Below, piece by piece: positions 9,901 through 19,380 of a stretch of DNA of 64,000 nucleotides. Source of the DNA: Paenibacillus sp. JCM 10914. Its GTDB lineage: Bacteria > Bacillota > Bacilli > Paenibacillales > Paenibacillaceae. The translations under genes were made by a program, and so were the position numbers. A model generated the notes under the pieces. The model was not told the DNA's origin, searched no databases, and saw only the letters and a program-made list of their open reading frames with translations. Location of the stretch: positions 17,755 to 81,754 of the forward strand of contig NZ_BAZR01000024.1 of assembly GCF_001315105.1 (NCBI RefSeq), in the 5' to 3' direction. How positions within the stretch are numbered: the stretch's first letter is position 1; the number at the start of each line of letters is the position of its first letter.

Positions 9901-12802
9901 AGCATATCAACACCAGGATTATCCCTTTGATGTGTTAGTGGAAGAGCTCGCGCCTACACGAGATTTAAGCCGTAATCCATTGTTTGATACGATGTTTGCG
10001 CTGCAAAATATGGAGCGGCAAGCATTAGAATTGGATGGGCTTAAAGTCACGTCGTTACCTGGAGAAGGAAAGGTAGCCAAGTTTGATCTAACGTTGACCG
10101 GTTGGGAGACGGAGAAGGGTCTGGATTTTACGCTGGAATACGCGAGTGACCTGTACCGCAGAGAAACCGCAGAGCGATTGGTGGAACATTGGATACAACT
10201 GCTCGTAGAAATCGTTAGGGATCCGACACAGGCATTAGCACGAATAAATATATTGTCGGCGGATGAGGAGCAGCTACTGGACCGTTTCAATCAAACGGAA
10301 ACCGTCTATCCGAGGGACCAGACGGTTCATCAGTTGTTCGAAGCTCAGGTGGAACGAACGCCCGACGCTGTGGCTGTCGTATTTGAGGAAGCGGGGCTAT
10401 CGTATCGGGAGCTAAATCAGAAGGCGAACCAGTTAGCTAGAAAGCTGAGAGCGGAAGGTGTGGGTCCAGAACAATTGGTCGGTATCATGGTGGAGCGTTC
10501 GCTGGAGATGATCATTGGAGTATTGGGTATATTGAAGGCGGGCGGCGCTTATGTTCCGATTGATCCAAATTATCCCCAAGACCGAATCAAATACATGCTT
10601 TCTGACAGCGGAACACGCTGGTTACTAACGCATACCCAACTAGCGGGCCACGTAGTATTTCAAGGTCAGACTATTCTGCTGGATCAAGATGAGTTATATG
10701 TAGGCGGAGTAGAGAATCTCATGCCAGAGAGTAAGGCGAATAACCTGATCTATGTCATGTATACCTCTGGTTCTACCGGTAAGCCTAAGGGGGTTATGAT
10801 TGAGAACTATTCCGTGGTTAACTATTTGCATTGGATGCAACGGGAGTACCCGCTTGATGCAACGGATGTCATTTTGCAAAAAACGCCTTTTAGTTTTGAT
10901 ATCTCGATAAGAGAATTATTGCTAGGGATTTTAAATGGAGGAAAGATAGTTTTTCTTACTCCTGGTGCCGAGAAAAAACCTGATGAGATTGCTAAAGCTA
11001 TTCAACATTACAAAATTACTCGAATTCATTTTATTCCATCTATGCTACAAGTATTTATGCATTTCATCGAGAAGAGTGGTCATTTGGAACAGCTCTCAAC
11101 TTTGAGATATGTATTTTTGGGGGGAGAAGCTCTGAAGGCGCAGCACCTTCGCAAGTTTTTTGGGATATTTGACAATCACCAGATCCGATTAATCAATCTG
11201 TACGGCCCTACGGAAACGACAATCGACGTGACCTATTACGAATGTTCGGATCCGAATCAAAAGGTGCTTATCGGTCGGGCGGAAGACAATATTCGTTTAT
11301 ACATTATCGGAAAGCATGGTCAGCGACAAGGGATTGGATTGGCTGGCGAATTGTGCGTTGCAGGCGATGCTCTGGCACGGGGATATTTGAATAAGCGTGA
11401 GCTTACAGAGAAGCAGTTCATAGAGAATCCATTGGTAGCTGGAGAACGTATATATCGAACAGGAGATCGTGCCCGTTGGTTATCAGACGGAAATATTGAA
11501 TACCTTGGCCGATTAGACCATCAAGTGAAGATCCGCGGTTATCGAATTGAGTTAGGCGAGATCGAGCATGAGCTCGGTCAGCAGCAGGGTATACAAGAGG
11601 CTGCGGTTGTGACGCATGAAGACCAACATGGCCAAGCATATTTAAGTGCGTATATTGTCTCAGACAACGAGCTGACAGTGACGCAATTGCGAAATCGCCT
11701 CTCCAAGCAATTGCCCGAGTATATGATACCAGCTCAGTTTATCAGAATAGAGCAAATGCCTGTCACTTCTAACGGGAAATTGGACCGAAAAGCACTTCCT
11801 ACGACCATTATAGAACTGCAAAGCGGTCGGGAATATATAGCTCCAACTACAGCTGTGGAGAAAGCATTGGTCGAGGTATGGGATGAAATATTGAATAATG
11901 GGAGACCTATCGGGGTTCGTGACCATTTCTTTGAACTCGGTGGTCATTCCCTGTTGTTATTCGCTGTGGCCGAAAGAATAAACCGCGTACTAAGCATAGA
12001 AATATCGCTGGAATACTTATACAGGTTTCCAATTTTAGAGGATTTAGCTCAGGAGATCAGTAGTTCGAGGGCATTAAACAACGAGGCTGAACAGCTAGGC
12101 CTATTTATGGATCATGACGAAACACAACCCATATTGTTTTGTTTTCCTCCTATCGAGGCCCATGCTTATTTTTATCATAATCTGAAATTTAGCGGGAGCT
12201 CTATTTACGCTTTTAATTTCATAGAATCAGCTAATATGTATCTGGAATATGCCCATGCCGTCATAAACAGACAGCCGGAAGGCAAACTTAACATACTAGG
12301 ATACTCTGCAGGGGGCAATCTGGCCTTCGAAGTGGTTAAACAAATTGAAAAACTAACACATAGGGAAATCAATTTGATAATAGTGGACTCAAAAAGAAAG
12401 GAATTTGAAGAATTTGAATCGGATGATACTTTGATGAGTCGAGCATTTGATTATTACGAAGAAATGAAAAGGAAGCATCAAATTACTAATGAAGCGGTGT
12501 TCGATATGGAGAAGGCTCTGGCGAAGAACATTCAATACATGAAATATCTAAATCGATTAGTGAATGGCGGTAAGCTTACACAAACGAATGTGTTCTTAAT
12601 CAAGTCCGAGGAAAACCAGCAACTTGATTTGGGCTGGTCTGAAGTCTCAGACCATTACATCGAATATCAAGGAGATGGGGCTCATACTGAGATGTTTGAT
12701 AAGGTGAATGTGAGGAATTTCAATCTTATTGAGAACATACTTCGTAGTGTGCGTGGGGAATTCTCCAAAGTGAACGAGGACATTGAATCCGTCCATTATT
12801 GA
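3901..12802 (+). CDS. Lipopeptide synthetase FAAL-ACP-C-A-PCP-C-A-PCP-TE, frame broken near 6718
   Basis: It probably activates a fatty acid, joins it to two amino acids and releases the product by thioesterase. Restoring two bases near 6718 gives one protein of 2967 aa. Domains by approximate residue: fatty-acyl-AMP ligase 1-560 (FSSGSTGDPKGVM, PLTHDMGLIGF); carrier 575-640 (FFELGGHSLKA); C domain 650-1080 (PHIISDG, keeping the second catalytic His of HHxxxDG); A 1100-1600; PCP 1605-1675 (FFDIGGNSLN); C 1690-2120; A 2140-2640; PCP 2645-2715; TE 2730-2960 (GYSAGG, GAHTEMF). Aligned by eye to GrsA, the two A-domain pockets read about DALFIVGTLK and DIRHFGLIDK; I assign no substrates, though the first looks hydrophobic. 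As written the frames are 3901-6798 and about 6720-12802. No epimerase, MbtH, PPTase or transporter gene adjoins. Confidence 0.88.
5848..7505 (+). repeat. Copy 1 of a long direct repeat inside the synthetase (C domain to early A domain)
   Basis: This ~1.66 kb stretch is nearly identical to 8957-10616, with an offset of 3109 bp before the frame break and 3111 bp after it. The offset change locates the missing two bases: copy 2 reads ACATTGGCCCTGCGCC where copy 1 reads ACATTAGCTGCGCC. Such a repeat implies recent module duplication or gene conversion and is also a place where assembly or polishing can go wrong. Confidence 0.9.
8957..10616 (+). repeat. Copy 2 of the long direct repeat inside the synthetase
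   Basis: Partner of 5848-7505. It covers the second condensation domain and the first part of the second adenylation domain. Past about 10616 the two modules diverge quickly through the A-domain pocket region, as expected if the binding pockets are kept distinct while flanking parts are homogenised. Confidence 0.9.
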
Positions 12803-12845
12803 TATACTAGTAATATCTAAGGAAGCTGTGGACAGGAGTGAGAAA

Positions 12846-13295
12846 ATGCTGGAATATCGCAAGGCCACGATCGATGATATTAAAGAGTTAATGGAGTTAA
12901 GGAAAACACAATTGGTGGACGAGGGAATCGAGCCAAGTATGGATATCGATGCGGAGCTGTATGTCTTCTTCCGAAATAAACTGACGGATGGTTCACTCGT
13001 TCAGTGGTTAGTAGAAGAACACGGGGACATTGTAGCCTGCGGTGCTATCGTGATTTACGATTTTCCACCTTCCTATACGAACAAGAGCGGGAGAAAAGGG
13101 TATATCACCAATATGTATACCAAAGACGAGTACCGCGGCAGGGGCATCGCCACAAGCGTGCTGACCAAATTAGTGGACGAGGCCAGGCAATCTGGTATAT
13201 CTAAGATATGGCTTGGTGCTTCTGCATTAGGCAGACCCGTCTATAAAAAATTTGGATTTAAGGAGACGGACGAATGGTTAGAACTCAATGACTAA
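12846..13295 (+). CDS. GNAT family N-acetyltransferase
   Basis: A 149-aa protein with the GNAT fold: MLEYRKATIDDIKELMELR at the N-terminus, a central strand ending in GYITNMYTKDEYRGRGIA, where RGRGIA is the acetyl-CoA pyrophosphate loop, and the C-terminal YKKFGFKETDEW typical of the family. The start at 12846 is preferred over an upstream in-frame ATG (12783, inside the synthetase end) because AGGAGTGA lies just before it and the longer version adds non-homologous residues. It begins 43 nt after the synthetase stop with no terminator between, so it may be co-transcribed and might act on the peptide or on its precursors; that is inference. The acetyl acceptor cannot be told from sequence. Confidence 0.88.
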   Translation: MLEYRKATIDDIKELMELRKTQLVDEGIEPSMDIDAELYVFFRNKLTDGSLVQWLVEEHGDIVACGAIVIYDFPPSYTNKSGRKGYITNMYTKDEYRGRGIATSVLTKLVDEARQSGISKIWLGASALGRPVYKKFGFKETDEWLELND

Positions 13296-13436
13296 AGTTT
13301 GAGTTTGATGCTGTTCTCACGATTTTAAAAGAGTACGCACTGTAGAATACTTCCATAAAAAATAATAGGAAATTATTTTGGGATGATGATAAACTTGATT
13401 TTCTTCACTTCAATATTGAAAGGAGGAATATCAATA

Positions 13437-14183
13437 ATGACTGTAGATAACCGCAATCGAACGATCCCGATTTTTGACTGCGATTACGAACGGTTTGATA
13501 CTCATTTGGAGTTTTATACCGCGCTGGGATTTGATATTACCTATTATCAAAAGGCCCCATACCGATTTGCTTCGGTTGCGAAAAACGGCATTGGCGAGTT
13601 TAGCTTTTATGGTGTGAAAAGATACAAGGAGGAGGGGAACATAGGAGGCTGCTATGTTGTTGTGCCTAACGTTCGAGAGATTTTTGAAGAGTTAAAGGCC
13701 AACTTAAAGGCGTACTATGGCAGAATCCCTTATCAAGGTACACCTCGAATTTCAAGGTTAAATCAAACGGCCGAAGACTGGAGAGTTAATGTCACAGATT
13801 CCTGTGGAAATACCATGATCATTGGAGAAACGACTGGAGATTCAACAAGGTTAATGGAGGAAGAAGATGAAAGAGTGAAGGCACTTGAATCGAAATTTGA
13901 AAAAGCATATGCTCAGGCCTACCGGTTTGCATTTTCAAAAGAAGATTTCTTAGCTGCCAGAAACACGATGGAAGTAGCATGTAGTAAATTCAAAGAGCAA
14001 ATATCGAATGAACTTCTATTTAAAGCAAGAATACTGCAAACAGAGATTTATCTTTTATTGGGACAACAGGAGAAGGCTGACGGTGCATTATTAGAAGCAG
14101 ATAACATCGATTTAACTGTAGATGAAAAAGGAAGACTTGGGGAGTTTATTGAACGTTTAGATGAACTCAAAATGGAACAGTAA
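13437..14183 (+). CDS. VOC (glyoxalase/bleomycin-resistance-like) protein with helical C-terminal extension
   Basis: The 248-aa product starts at 13437, directly after AAAGGAGG (13419-13426). Residues 1-125 resemble the vicinal-oxygen-chelate fold seen in bleomycin-binding proteins: IPIFDCDYERFDTHLEFY, a GFDITYYQKAPY strand, and the closing WRVNVTDSCGNTMIIGE. Residues 135-248 form an additional helical, charged segment resembling paired TPR-type helices (RNTMEVACSKFKEQ, LGQQEKADGALLEADNI). The metal-ligand pattern of glyoxalase I is not obvious, so a sequestration or binding role is more likely than catalysis. It ends against a bidirectional terminator. A link to the lipopeptide gene cluster is possible but unproven. 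Confidence 0.75.
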   Translation: MTVDNRNRTIPIFDCDYERFDTHLEFYTALGFDITYYQKAPYRFASVAKNGIGEFSFYGVKRYKEEGNIGGCYVVVPNVREIFEELKANLKAYYGRIPYQGTPRISRLNQTAEDWRVNVTDSCGNTMIIGETTGDSTRLMEEEDERVKALESKFEKAYAQAYRFAFSKEDFLAARNTMEVACSKFKEQISNELLFKARILQTEIYLLLGQQEKADGALLEADNIDLTVDEKGRLGEFIERLDELKMEQ

Positions 14184-14206
14184 TAATGTATGTTAATAAG
14201 GAAATA

Positions 14207-14243
14207 AAAACGCGTGTTGGGGTCCAGCCCCAGCACGCGTTTG
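14207..14243. terminator. Bidirectional terminator between convergent genes
   Basis: The arms ACGCGTGTTGGGG and CCCCAGCACGCGT enclose TCCAG, flanked by AAAAA on the left and TTTG on the right. It can serve the rightward VOC gene and, with its stronger T-run, the leftward operon. Confidence 0.85.
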
Positions 14244-14255
14244 CTTATTCAGCAT

Positions 14256-16166
14256 TTACTCTATGGACTCTACCACAATCACGGGAACCTGTATGAGCCT
14301 CGCAGGCTCTGTACCGTTATCGCCGGGAATCTCCTGTTGATTATTACCAAGTTGGTCGGAAGTCTCGGTATCCTCTGTCTCGCTCGGATTCCCCGGCTCC
14401 TCCATAGAGCCTTCGTCAACCTGTCCGGTCTCCGGCTCTGCCGGGTCAACGACAGGAGGGTCTTGACTACCCGGCAACTCGATTGATTGGAACTCGCTAA
14501 ACGTCCCGATCATAGTAGATTTCCCTGCAGTGAAATCCCATTCTCCCCTCAGCATAACATAATGGCCATTTTGCTCAGCAAGAGCTTCGCCGTAGCCGCC
14601 TTTGAGTATATTAATCGAAAAACGCACTCGTTCTTGCAGATGATTCTCGATGTCGGCAATAGCGATATCGGTATATTTCAACCGGAAGCCGGTGAATTGA
14701 TATTGGTCTCCCTGGCGCTCGAGCATGGCGATTTCGTCTGTGCTTGCTCCTTCATAACTGGTAACGAGCAAAGACTTGTCCGGCTGCACTTGATAGCCAT
14801 CTGCGGTGAACTGGAACATCAGGTTCAGATTCGCGTTATGGGCTTCATAGGCAGAATACATCATGAGATTAGAGCCTGTACTGCCTTCAACCAGAATAAC
14901 CGGACTTGCCTCCGTACTGAGCGATTCCTCTATGGAGAGCTGTTGGATCGCAACTTCGACTGGGAAATCGTGATTTTGGAACAATTGTATCGATTCATCG
15001 GCCTGCATGATTGCTAAATAAATGACATTATTGTCATCGGATCCAATGGCATAGGCCAGCCCTCCGAAACGCTTCCCGCCTCCACTAACATGCTGGAAAT
15101 TGCCGTTGCCCCCCCACAGGATGAGCAGACGGCTGGGATCATGAATCGTCCAAGCCAATTGGGCTGCTTGCAAGGGTCCAGTCACATCCTGGTATCCCGA
15201 CAGTGCTTCGTATAATGCAACAGCCCCCTCGTAATTCTGCACTTTAACCATCCCTTGTGCCGCAGTTAACCAACGGTTGATCTGATTCTGAATATAGCCC
15301 ATATTATCCGAACCCTGTTGTCCGGTGCGGCTCAGATAATTCTTGTAGCTATTGGCATGGGATACAAAGTCTGACGGCCGTCCTAGCTGCACATCACGCT
15401 GCAGCATCGTGTGCACAAGCTCGTCCGTTTTGCGATGTACCCAGGAAGCGGGTACCGAGTGGCTTTCATAGTCAGAACTCATGGTGTATGACCAGTCCAG
15501 CAGCTCAGTATACTTTCCTCCGGCAGCCAGTCGCTTCATAATGGTCTCATCGTGCCGCTGGAACATACCAAGCAGCTTCTCCTGCTTATGAACTTCGCCG
15601 CCGTAGAAGGATTCCGGCACGGCCAGCAAGTTCCATTTAAAGCTGTTGTCCACGTACTGTTCCTGATGAAGCTGATCTTCGGCCTGCCGATAGAACATGC
15701 TGATAAATTGTAGGAAAATTCGGTTCACATCATCGGGAATTCCATAGAAATCAGCGATCTCGCCGTAATAGGAAGCATATGGATCCTGATCTCCGGCCAG
15801 ACGTCGTCCGGTATCCAGCAACTCAGCATAGACGTTCATAAAGCCGGAGAAATCCGCTGACTCCCCCAGTCTGTTTAATCGAGAATCGAGTGAGGCGAGG
15901 CTCTGCTTCATGGACGTAATCGGTGATAACTCCTGAAGTCTTAGGCTAAGCAATTCCTCTTTGTATCGGAGGGAGCGGTTATTCCGCGCCTTCTGAAACC
16001 ACTCCTCCGCCTCAATCAGCTTCTTCTCCGCGTAATATTGTTCTGCTTGTGTCATCGTATGGACCTTCTGATAGATATGAAACCCTTTGTATCCGATAAG
16101 CAGTAGCAGGACAACGCAAAACAAAACGTACAGATTACGCAGGGTTAGCGTGTTTTTTATCGTCAT
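14256..16166 (-). CDS. Membrane-anchored extracytoplasmic protein of the VWA/tubulin/GTPase locus
   Basis: I do not recognise a named family. The 635-aa protein starts at 16166 (MTIKNTLTLRNLYVLF, with AGAGGGA about 12 nt upstream); in-frame ATGs further upstream lie inside the preceding gene. A short basic N-terminus is followed by one membrane segment at about residues 12-32 (LYVLFCVVLLLLIGY). Residues 35-330 are helical and TPR-like (AEQYYAEKKLIEAEEWFQKA, AVALYEALSGYQDV). Residues 350-560 look beta-rich. A proline/glutamate-rich tail (PPVVDPAEPETGQVDEG) leads to the C-terminus. It is the last gene of a three-gene leftward arm diverging from the VWA/tubulin arm, suggesting an extracellular sensor or scaffold for that system; this role is inferred from position alone. 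Confidence 0.8.
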   Translation of the reverse strand: MTIKNTLTLRNLYVLFCVVLLLLIGYKGFHIYQKVHTMTQAEQYYAEKKLIEAEEWFQKARNNRSLRYKEELLSLRLQELSPITSMKQSLASLDSRLNRLGESADFSGFMNVYAELLDTGRRLAGDQDPYASYYGEIADFYGIPDDVNRIFLQFISMFYRQAEDQLHQEQYVDNSFKWNLLAVPESFYGGEVHKQEKLLGMFQRHDETIMKRLAAGGKYTELLDWSYTMSSDYESHSVPASWVHRKTDELVHTMLQRDVQLGRPSDFVSHANSYKNYLSRTGQQGSDNMGYIQNQINRWLTAAQGMVKVQNYEGAVALYEALSGYQDVTGPLQAAQLAWTIHDPSRLLILWGGNGNFQHVSGGGKRFGGLAYAIGSDDNNVIYLAIMQADESIQLFQNHDFPVEVAIQQLSIEESLSTEASPVILVEGSTGSNLMMYSAYEAHNANLNLMFQFTADGYQVQPDKSLLVTSYEGASTDEIAMLERQGDQYQFTGFRLKYTDIAIADIENHLQERVRFSINILKGGYGEALAEQNGHYVMLRGEWDFTAGKSTMIGTFSEFQSIELPGSQDPPVVDPAEPETGQVDEGSMEEPGNPSETEDTETSDQLGNNQQEIPGDNGTEPARLIQVPVIVVESIE

Positions 16167-16182
16167 AACGGTTACAGTCCCT

Positions 16183-17118
16183 CTAATCCCATTTTTGAAA
16201 ATCAGGGTCCGAGCGGTAATGCTCATTATAAATAGCCGACACTTGGTCGCGCAGACCATTCCAGGTCAAGCCGGGATTGCGGCGCACAATCTGGTACAAG
16301 CGGAGGAAGCGCGATCTCGGGAGTCCGTCCGCATAACGGCGTATGAAGTCAGGGAAAATGTCGATGTATTTTTTCTTCCGGACGGCAGCTCCGGCAGCGT
16401 CGATCATAACCTGTCTGCCATGCTTCATCTTCAGAATGCTAGACTCATGAGCGAGCAAATATCGGATCGCGCTGCTCTTAATTAAATCGCGTTTGATCTT
16501 CGCGATTTCGCCGATGTAGTCAACCAAATCCGGATCAAAGTCTTCCAGCAGGAGGGACTCAAGCTCAAGCTCCATGTCTTTGCGCAGGCTGAAGCTTTGA
16601 AGCAGGACGATCTGCTGCACCCTGATGGGATCATTCTGAACCAGTGAGCCGATCTCCCGGACGATTTCATAACCGAGTTGAGCGTCTTCGTTAATGGCGG
16701 CAGCAGCTGTCGACTTGTTCAATTCCAGTCCTTCCAGAATCTGCTCTCGATGGCCGTAGAACAGCTTGTCCAGTGCGTGAAAGGTTTCGGACTCGAGTAC
16801 GCGCCGCTGGACCTGCCATAACAACACGATCAGGACCAACATCACGGCGAAGGATATCACAATTTGCAGAAAGGTCTGGCTAAGAAGTACGGCAGAGAGC
16901 CCTATGATGTAGAAGAGAAGCCTGTCTTTCTGCATAGAACGCTTGGCATTGCGCTCCGCCAGCTCCAGTACGGGAACAAGCGAAGGACGCTTGCAGGAAG
17001 CGCAAGTGTCCTCCCAAAGGATCGTAAAATGGTGGCAATGTTTGCAAACTCTTAACTTTTCATAGATATATCTCGTCTTATAATAGGGGCGCAGTTGTAC
17101 GGGTTTCTTCTTAACCAT
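16183..17118 (-). CDS. Zinc-ribbon membrane protein of the VWA/tubulin/GTPase locus
   Basis: A 311-aa protein starting at 17118 with GAGGGAAC upstream; its ATG overlaps the stop of the preceding small gene (ATGGTTAA), so the two are translationally coupled. Residues 25-45 contain a two-pair zinc ribbon (CKHCHHF and CASCKRP). Two adjoining hydrophobic stretches at about residues 68-102 (LLFYIIGLSAVLL, FAVMLVLIVLLW) form a membrane hairpin, leaving the zinc ribbon and the ~200-residue helical C-terminal part on the same, probably cytoplasmic, side. No enzyme motif is visible. Its partner genes suggest it connects membrane and cytosolic parts of the locus. I do not recognise a named family. Confidence 0.8.
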   Translation of the reverse strand: MVKKKPVQLRPYYKTRYIYEKLRVCKHCHHFTILWEDTCASCKRPSLVPVLELAERNAKRSMQKDRLLFYIIGLSAVLLSQTFLQIVISFAVMLVLIVLLWQVQRRVLESETFHALDKLFYGHREQILEGLELNKSTAAAAINEDAQLGYEIVREIGSLVQNDPIRVQQIVLLQSFSLRKDMELELESLLLEDFDPDLVDYIGEIAKIKRDLIKSSAIRYLLAHESSILKMKHGRQVMIDAAGAAVRKKKYIDIFPDFIRRYADGLPRSRFLRLYQIVRRNPGLTWNGLRDQVSAIYNEHYRSDPDFQKWD

Positions 17119-17263
17119 GTCGTTCCCTCTTCGGGTTAGCGACATCCATCAAGGTCTGGTGTAACTGCTCCGGTGCCTTGGCGTTCTTCTTACGTTTGTG
17201 ATAAGCCGTGATCTTGATGATGACAAAAAGAAACAAAATCCCGAGACATCCGTATGTAATCAT
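17111..17263 (-). CDS. Small single-pass membrane protein, first gene of the leftward arm
   Basis: About 50 residues beginning MITYGCLGILFLFVIIKI, with one membrane segment followed by a very basic stretch (AYHKRKKNAK) and a charged tail. The start at 17263 has AAGGAAA just upstream. Its stop overlaps the start of the zinc-ribbon membrane gene by 8 nt, which is strong evidence that it is translated and belongs to the same operon. Positive-inside topology puts the tail in the cytoplasm. Function unknown. Confidence 0.65.
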   Translation of the reverse strand: MITYGCLGILFLFVIIKITAYHKRKKNAKAPEQLHQTLMDVANPKRERHG

Positions 17264-17410
17264 AAATATATTTCCTTTCCAGTGTCGTAATTGATGTGGA
17301 ATCATGTGGAGTCGTGAAGCTTAAGCCTATGATAACACTGATTATGTTGAACTTTGGTAGCTATAATTATATCATATTGTCATAGTGCTGGCAGATTTTA
17401 GTGAACTCTA

Positions 17411-17469
17411 TGGTATTTTCTATAGTAATATACCAAAGGCTTGCAAGAAATGTCGTCCATTAATTTAAT
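17411..17469 (+). promoter_or_regulatory. Divergent control region: inverted repeat and candidate promoter
   Basis: The 305-bp gap between the two arms is A/T-rich. An inverted repeat TGGTAT...ATACCA spans 17411-17435. Immediately after it TTGCAA (17441-17446) and TTTAAT (17464-17469) are 17 bp apart and could drive the rightward arm, whose first ATG is at 17569. The leftward promoter is not clear. The repeat is well placed to be a shared operator. Confidence 0.4.
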
Positions 17470-17568
17470 TTTCATATCATTTTAAGAATAATGGCTTACA
17501 GTTAAATTTCGATGAGGGTAGATAAGAGCATCCGCAGATGCCGAACTAATTGGCGAAGGAGTAATTCA

Positions 17569-19352
17569 ATGCGACGTATTCATAAATGCCTGCTATGCCT
17601 AATGGCAGCGATTCTGCTAATGGTGAGTTGGAGCGGGGGAGGCTTGCCTCAGGCAATGGCAGCAGCACAAGGCTCCAAGATTGATGCCGTACTGGTGATG
17701 GATGCCAGCAACTCGATGAAAAACAGCGACCCCGACCGGGTCAGCAACGAAGCGATGAAGATGTTCATCGATATGCTGTCTACGACAGGCGATAAAGTAG
17801 GGGTGGTCTCATATACCGACCGTATTCAGCGAGAGAAAGCTTTGCTGGAAATTCAGTCGGAAGCAGATAAGAAATCGCTGAAGGAATTTATCGATCAGTT
17901 GGATCGTGGCCCGTACACCGATATCTCGGTAGGTCTAGATGAGGCTGTGAAAGTGCTGAAACAGGGCATGGATCCTGCGCATGCGCCGATGATCGTCGTG
18001 CTGGCCGACGGCAACAATGAACTGGACCCAAATACCGGAAAGACTAATCAGCAGGCGTCGGAGCAGTTGAAGGCAGCCGTTGATGAGGCTAAGGGAAGCG
18101 GGATACCGATCTATACGATCGGGCTGAATGCCGATGGGAAGCTCAATAAAGAAGCTTTGGCCGACCTGGCCGATCAAACGGGGGGCAAATCTTTTACGAC
18201 AAGTTCTGCGGACGAGCTTCCGCAAATATTAAGCGAGATATTTGCCAGCCATCAGCAGCTCAATATTGTACCGGTGAAATCGATTACCGGCAATGGCGAC
18301 TATCAAGAGGTCACGGTTCATGTGCCGAATGGAAACGTACTGGAAGCGAATATCTCCATCATGTCCTCCAGCCCCGTGGACTTGAAGCTCATCGATCCGA
18401 GCGGAGTCGAGCAGACGATTCCATCGGCCAATGTGCTGCGCTCCACTTCCAATTCGTACTCTTTGCTCAAGTTATTGCAGCCGGAGCAAGGAGATTGGAA
18501 GCTGCATGTGAAGGGCGTGTCCCAAGACAAGATCGATATCAACCTCGTATTCAATTATGATCTGGAACTGATGATGGACCCTCCCCCTTCTTCGGTAAAG
18601 GCAGGGGATTCCATCGCTATTCAGGCCTATCTCGTCAGCAACGGCCAGAAACTGCAGGACTCGGAGTTGTATAGCAACATGACGGCCAGACTGCTGGTTA
18701 AGGATGTGGATACTGGTGATGAGTCAGAGGTGGAACTGGAGAACAAAGGCGATCGGTTTGAAGGGAAGTATCAGCTTCCGAAAGAACATGAGTATGAGCT
18801 AAGAGTGCGTGCAGAAGAACAGAGCTTCTATCGGGAGAGCGCATCTGTCACGATCAGTGCCAAGACGGGTTCTACCGCAGGCGCAGGAAGTCAACCGACA
18901 ACGCCTGGCAAACCAGATGAAAAAGCATTTCCGATATGGCCCGTGGTTATAGGGATCGTTGCCTTGGCGGTCCTCGGGGCTGGCCTTGCCTTATTGGTCG
19001 GTTATGTGAAGAAATTGAATCAGGCTTTGTCGGCCAGATCGTCATCGAGATTCGCGACGAGAATACAGGTGAGAAGACCTTCCCGCAATATAAGAAGCTG
19101 ACGTCGTTTAAAGGGAAGTTTAATCTGCATCAACTGCTGCAGCTTGCCCCGGAGTTGAAGGAGACCGAGAAGATGGTATTCAGGCCGGGCAAGAACGATC
19201 GCATCATACTTACGAATCATTCATCAGCTGTTGTGGAGAAGTCCGGGCGAGCGCTGGACGCTGCGAAGGGTACCGAGCTGAAGAACGGGGATCGCATTCG
19301 CGTGGCCCTGCAACAAACCGATAAGACCATATTATTGGAATACTTGGCCTAA
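17569..19352 (+). CDS. Exported VWA-domain protein with C-terminal membrane anchor, frame broken near 19027
   Basis: The start at 17569 has AAGGAG upstream and gives a signal peptide (MRRIHKCLLCLMAAILLMV to about residue 33). A von Willebrand A domain follows (about 40-225) with metal-site motif DASNSM and the later Thr and Asp ligands in PYTDIS and VLADGNN. Residues 230-440 are beta-rich, then a Pro/Thr linker and a membrane segment (VVIGIVALAVLGAGLALLVGY, about 455-475). Here the frame is lost: GGCTTTG where GGCCTTTG would continue into FVGQIVIEIRDENTG and a ~110-residue cytosolic domain ending at 19352. That domain ends NGDRIRVALQQTDKTILLEYL, reminiscent of FHA folds. As written, the frames are 17569-19101 and about 19028-19352. 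Restored length is about 594 aa. First gene of the rightward arm. Confidence 0.85.
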
Positions 19353-19380
19353 GCGCCATCACTTAACTGGAGGGGAAGCT

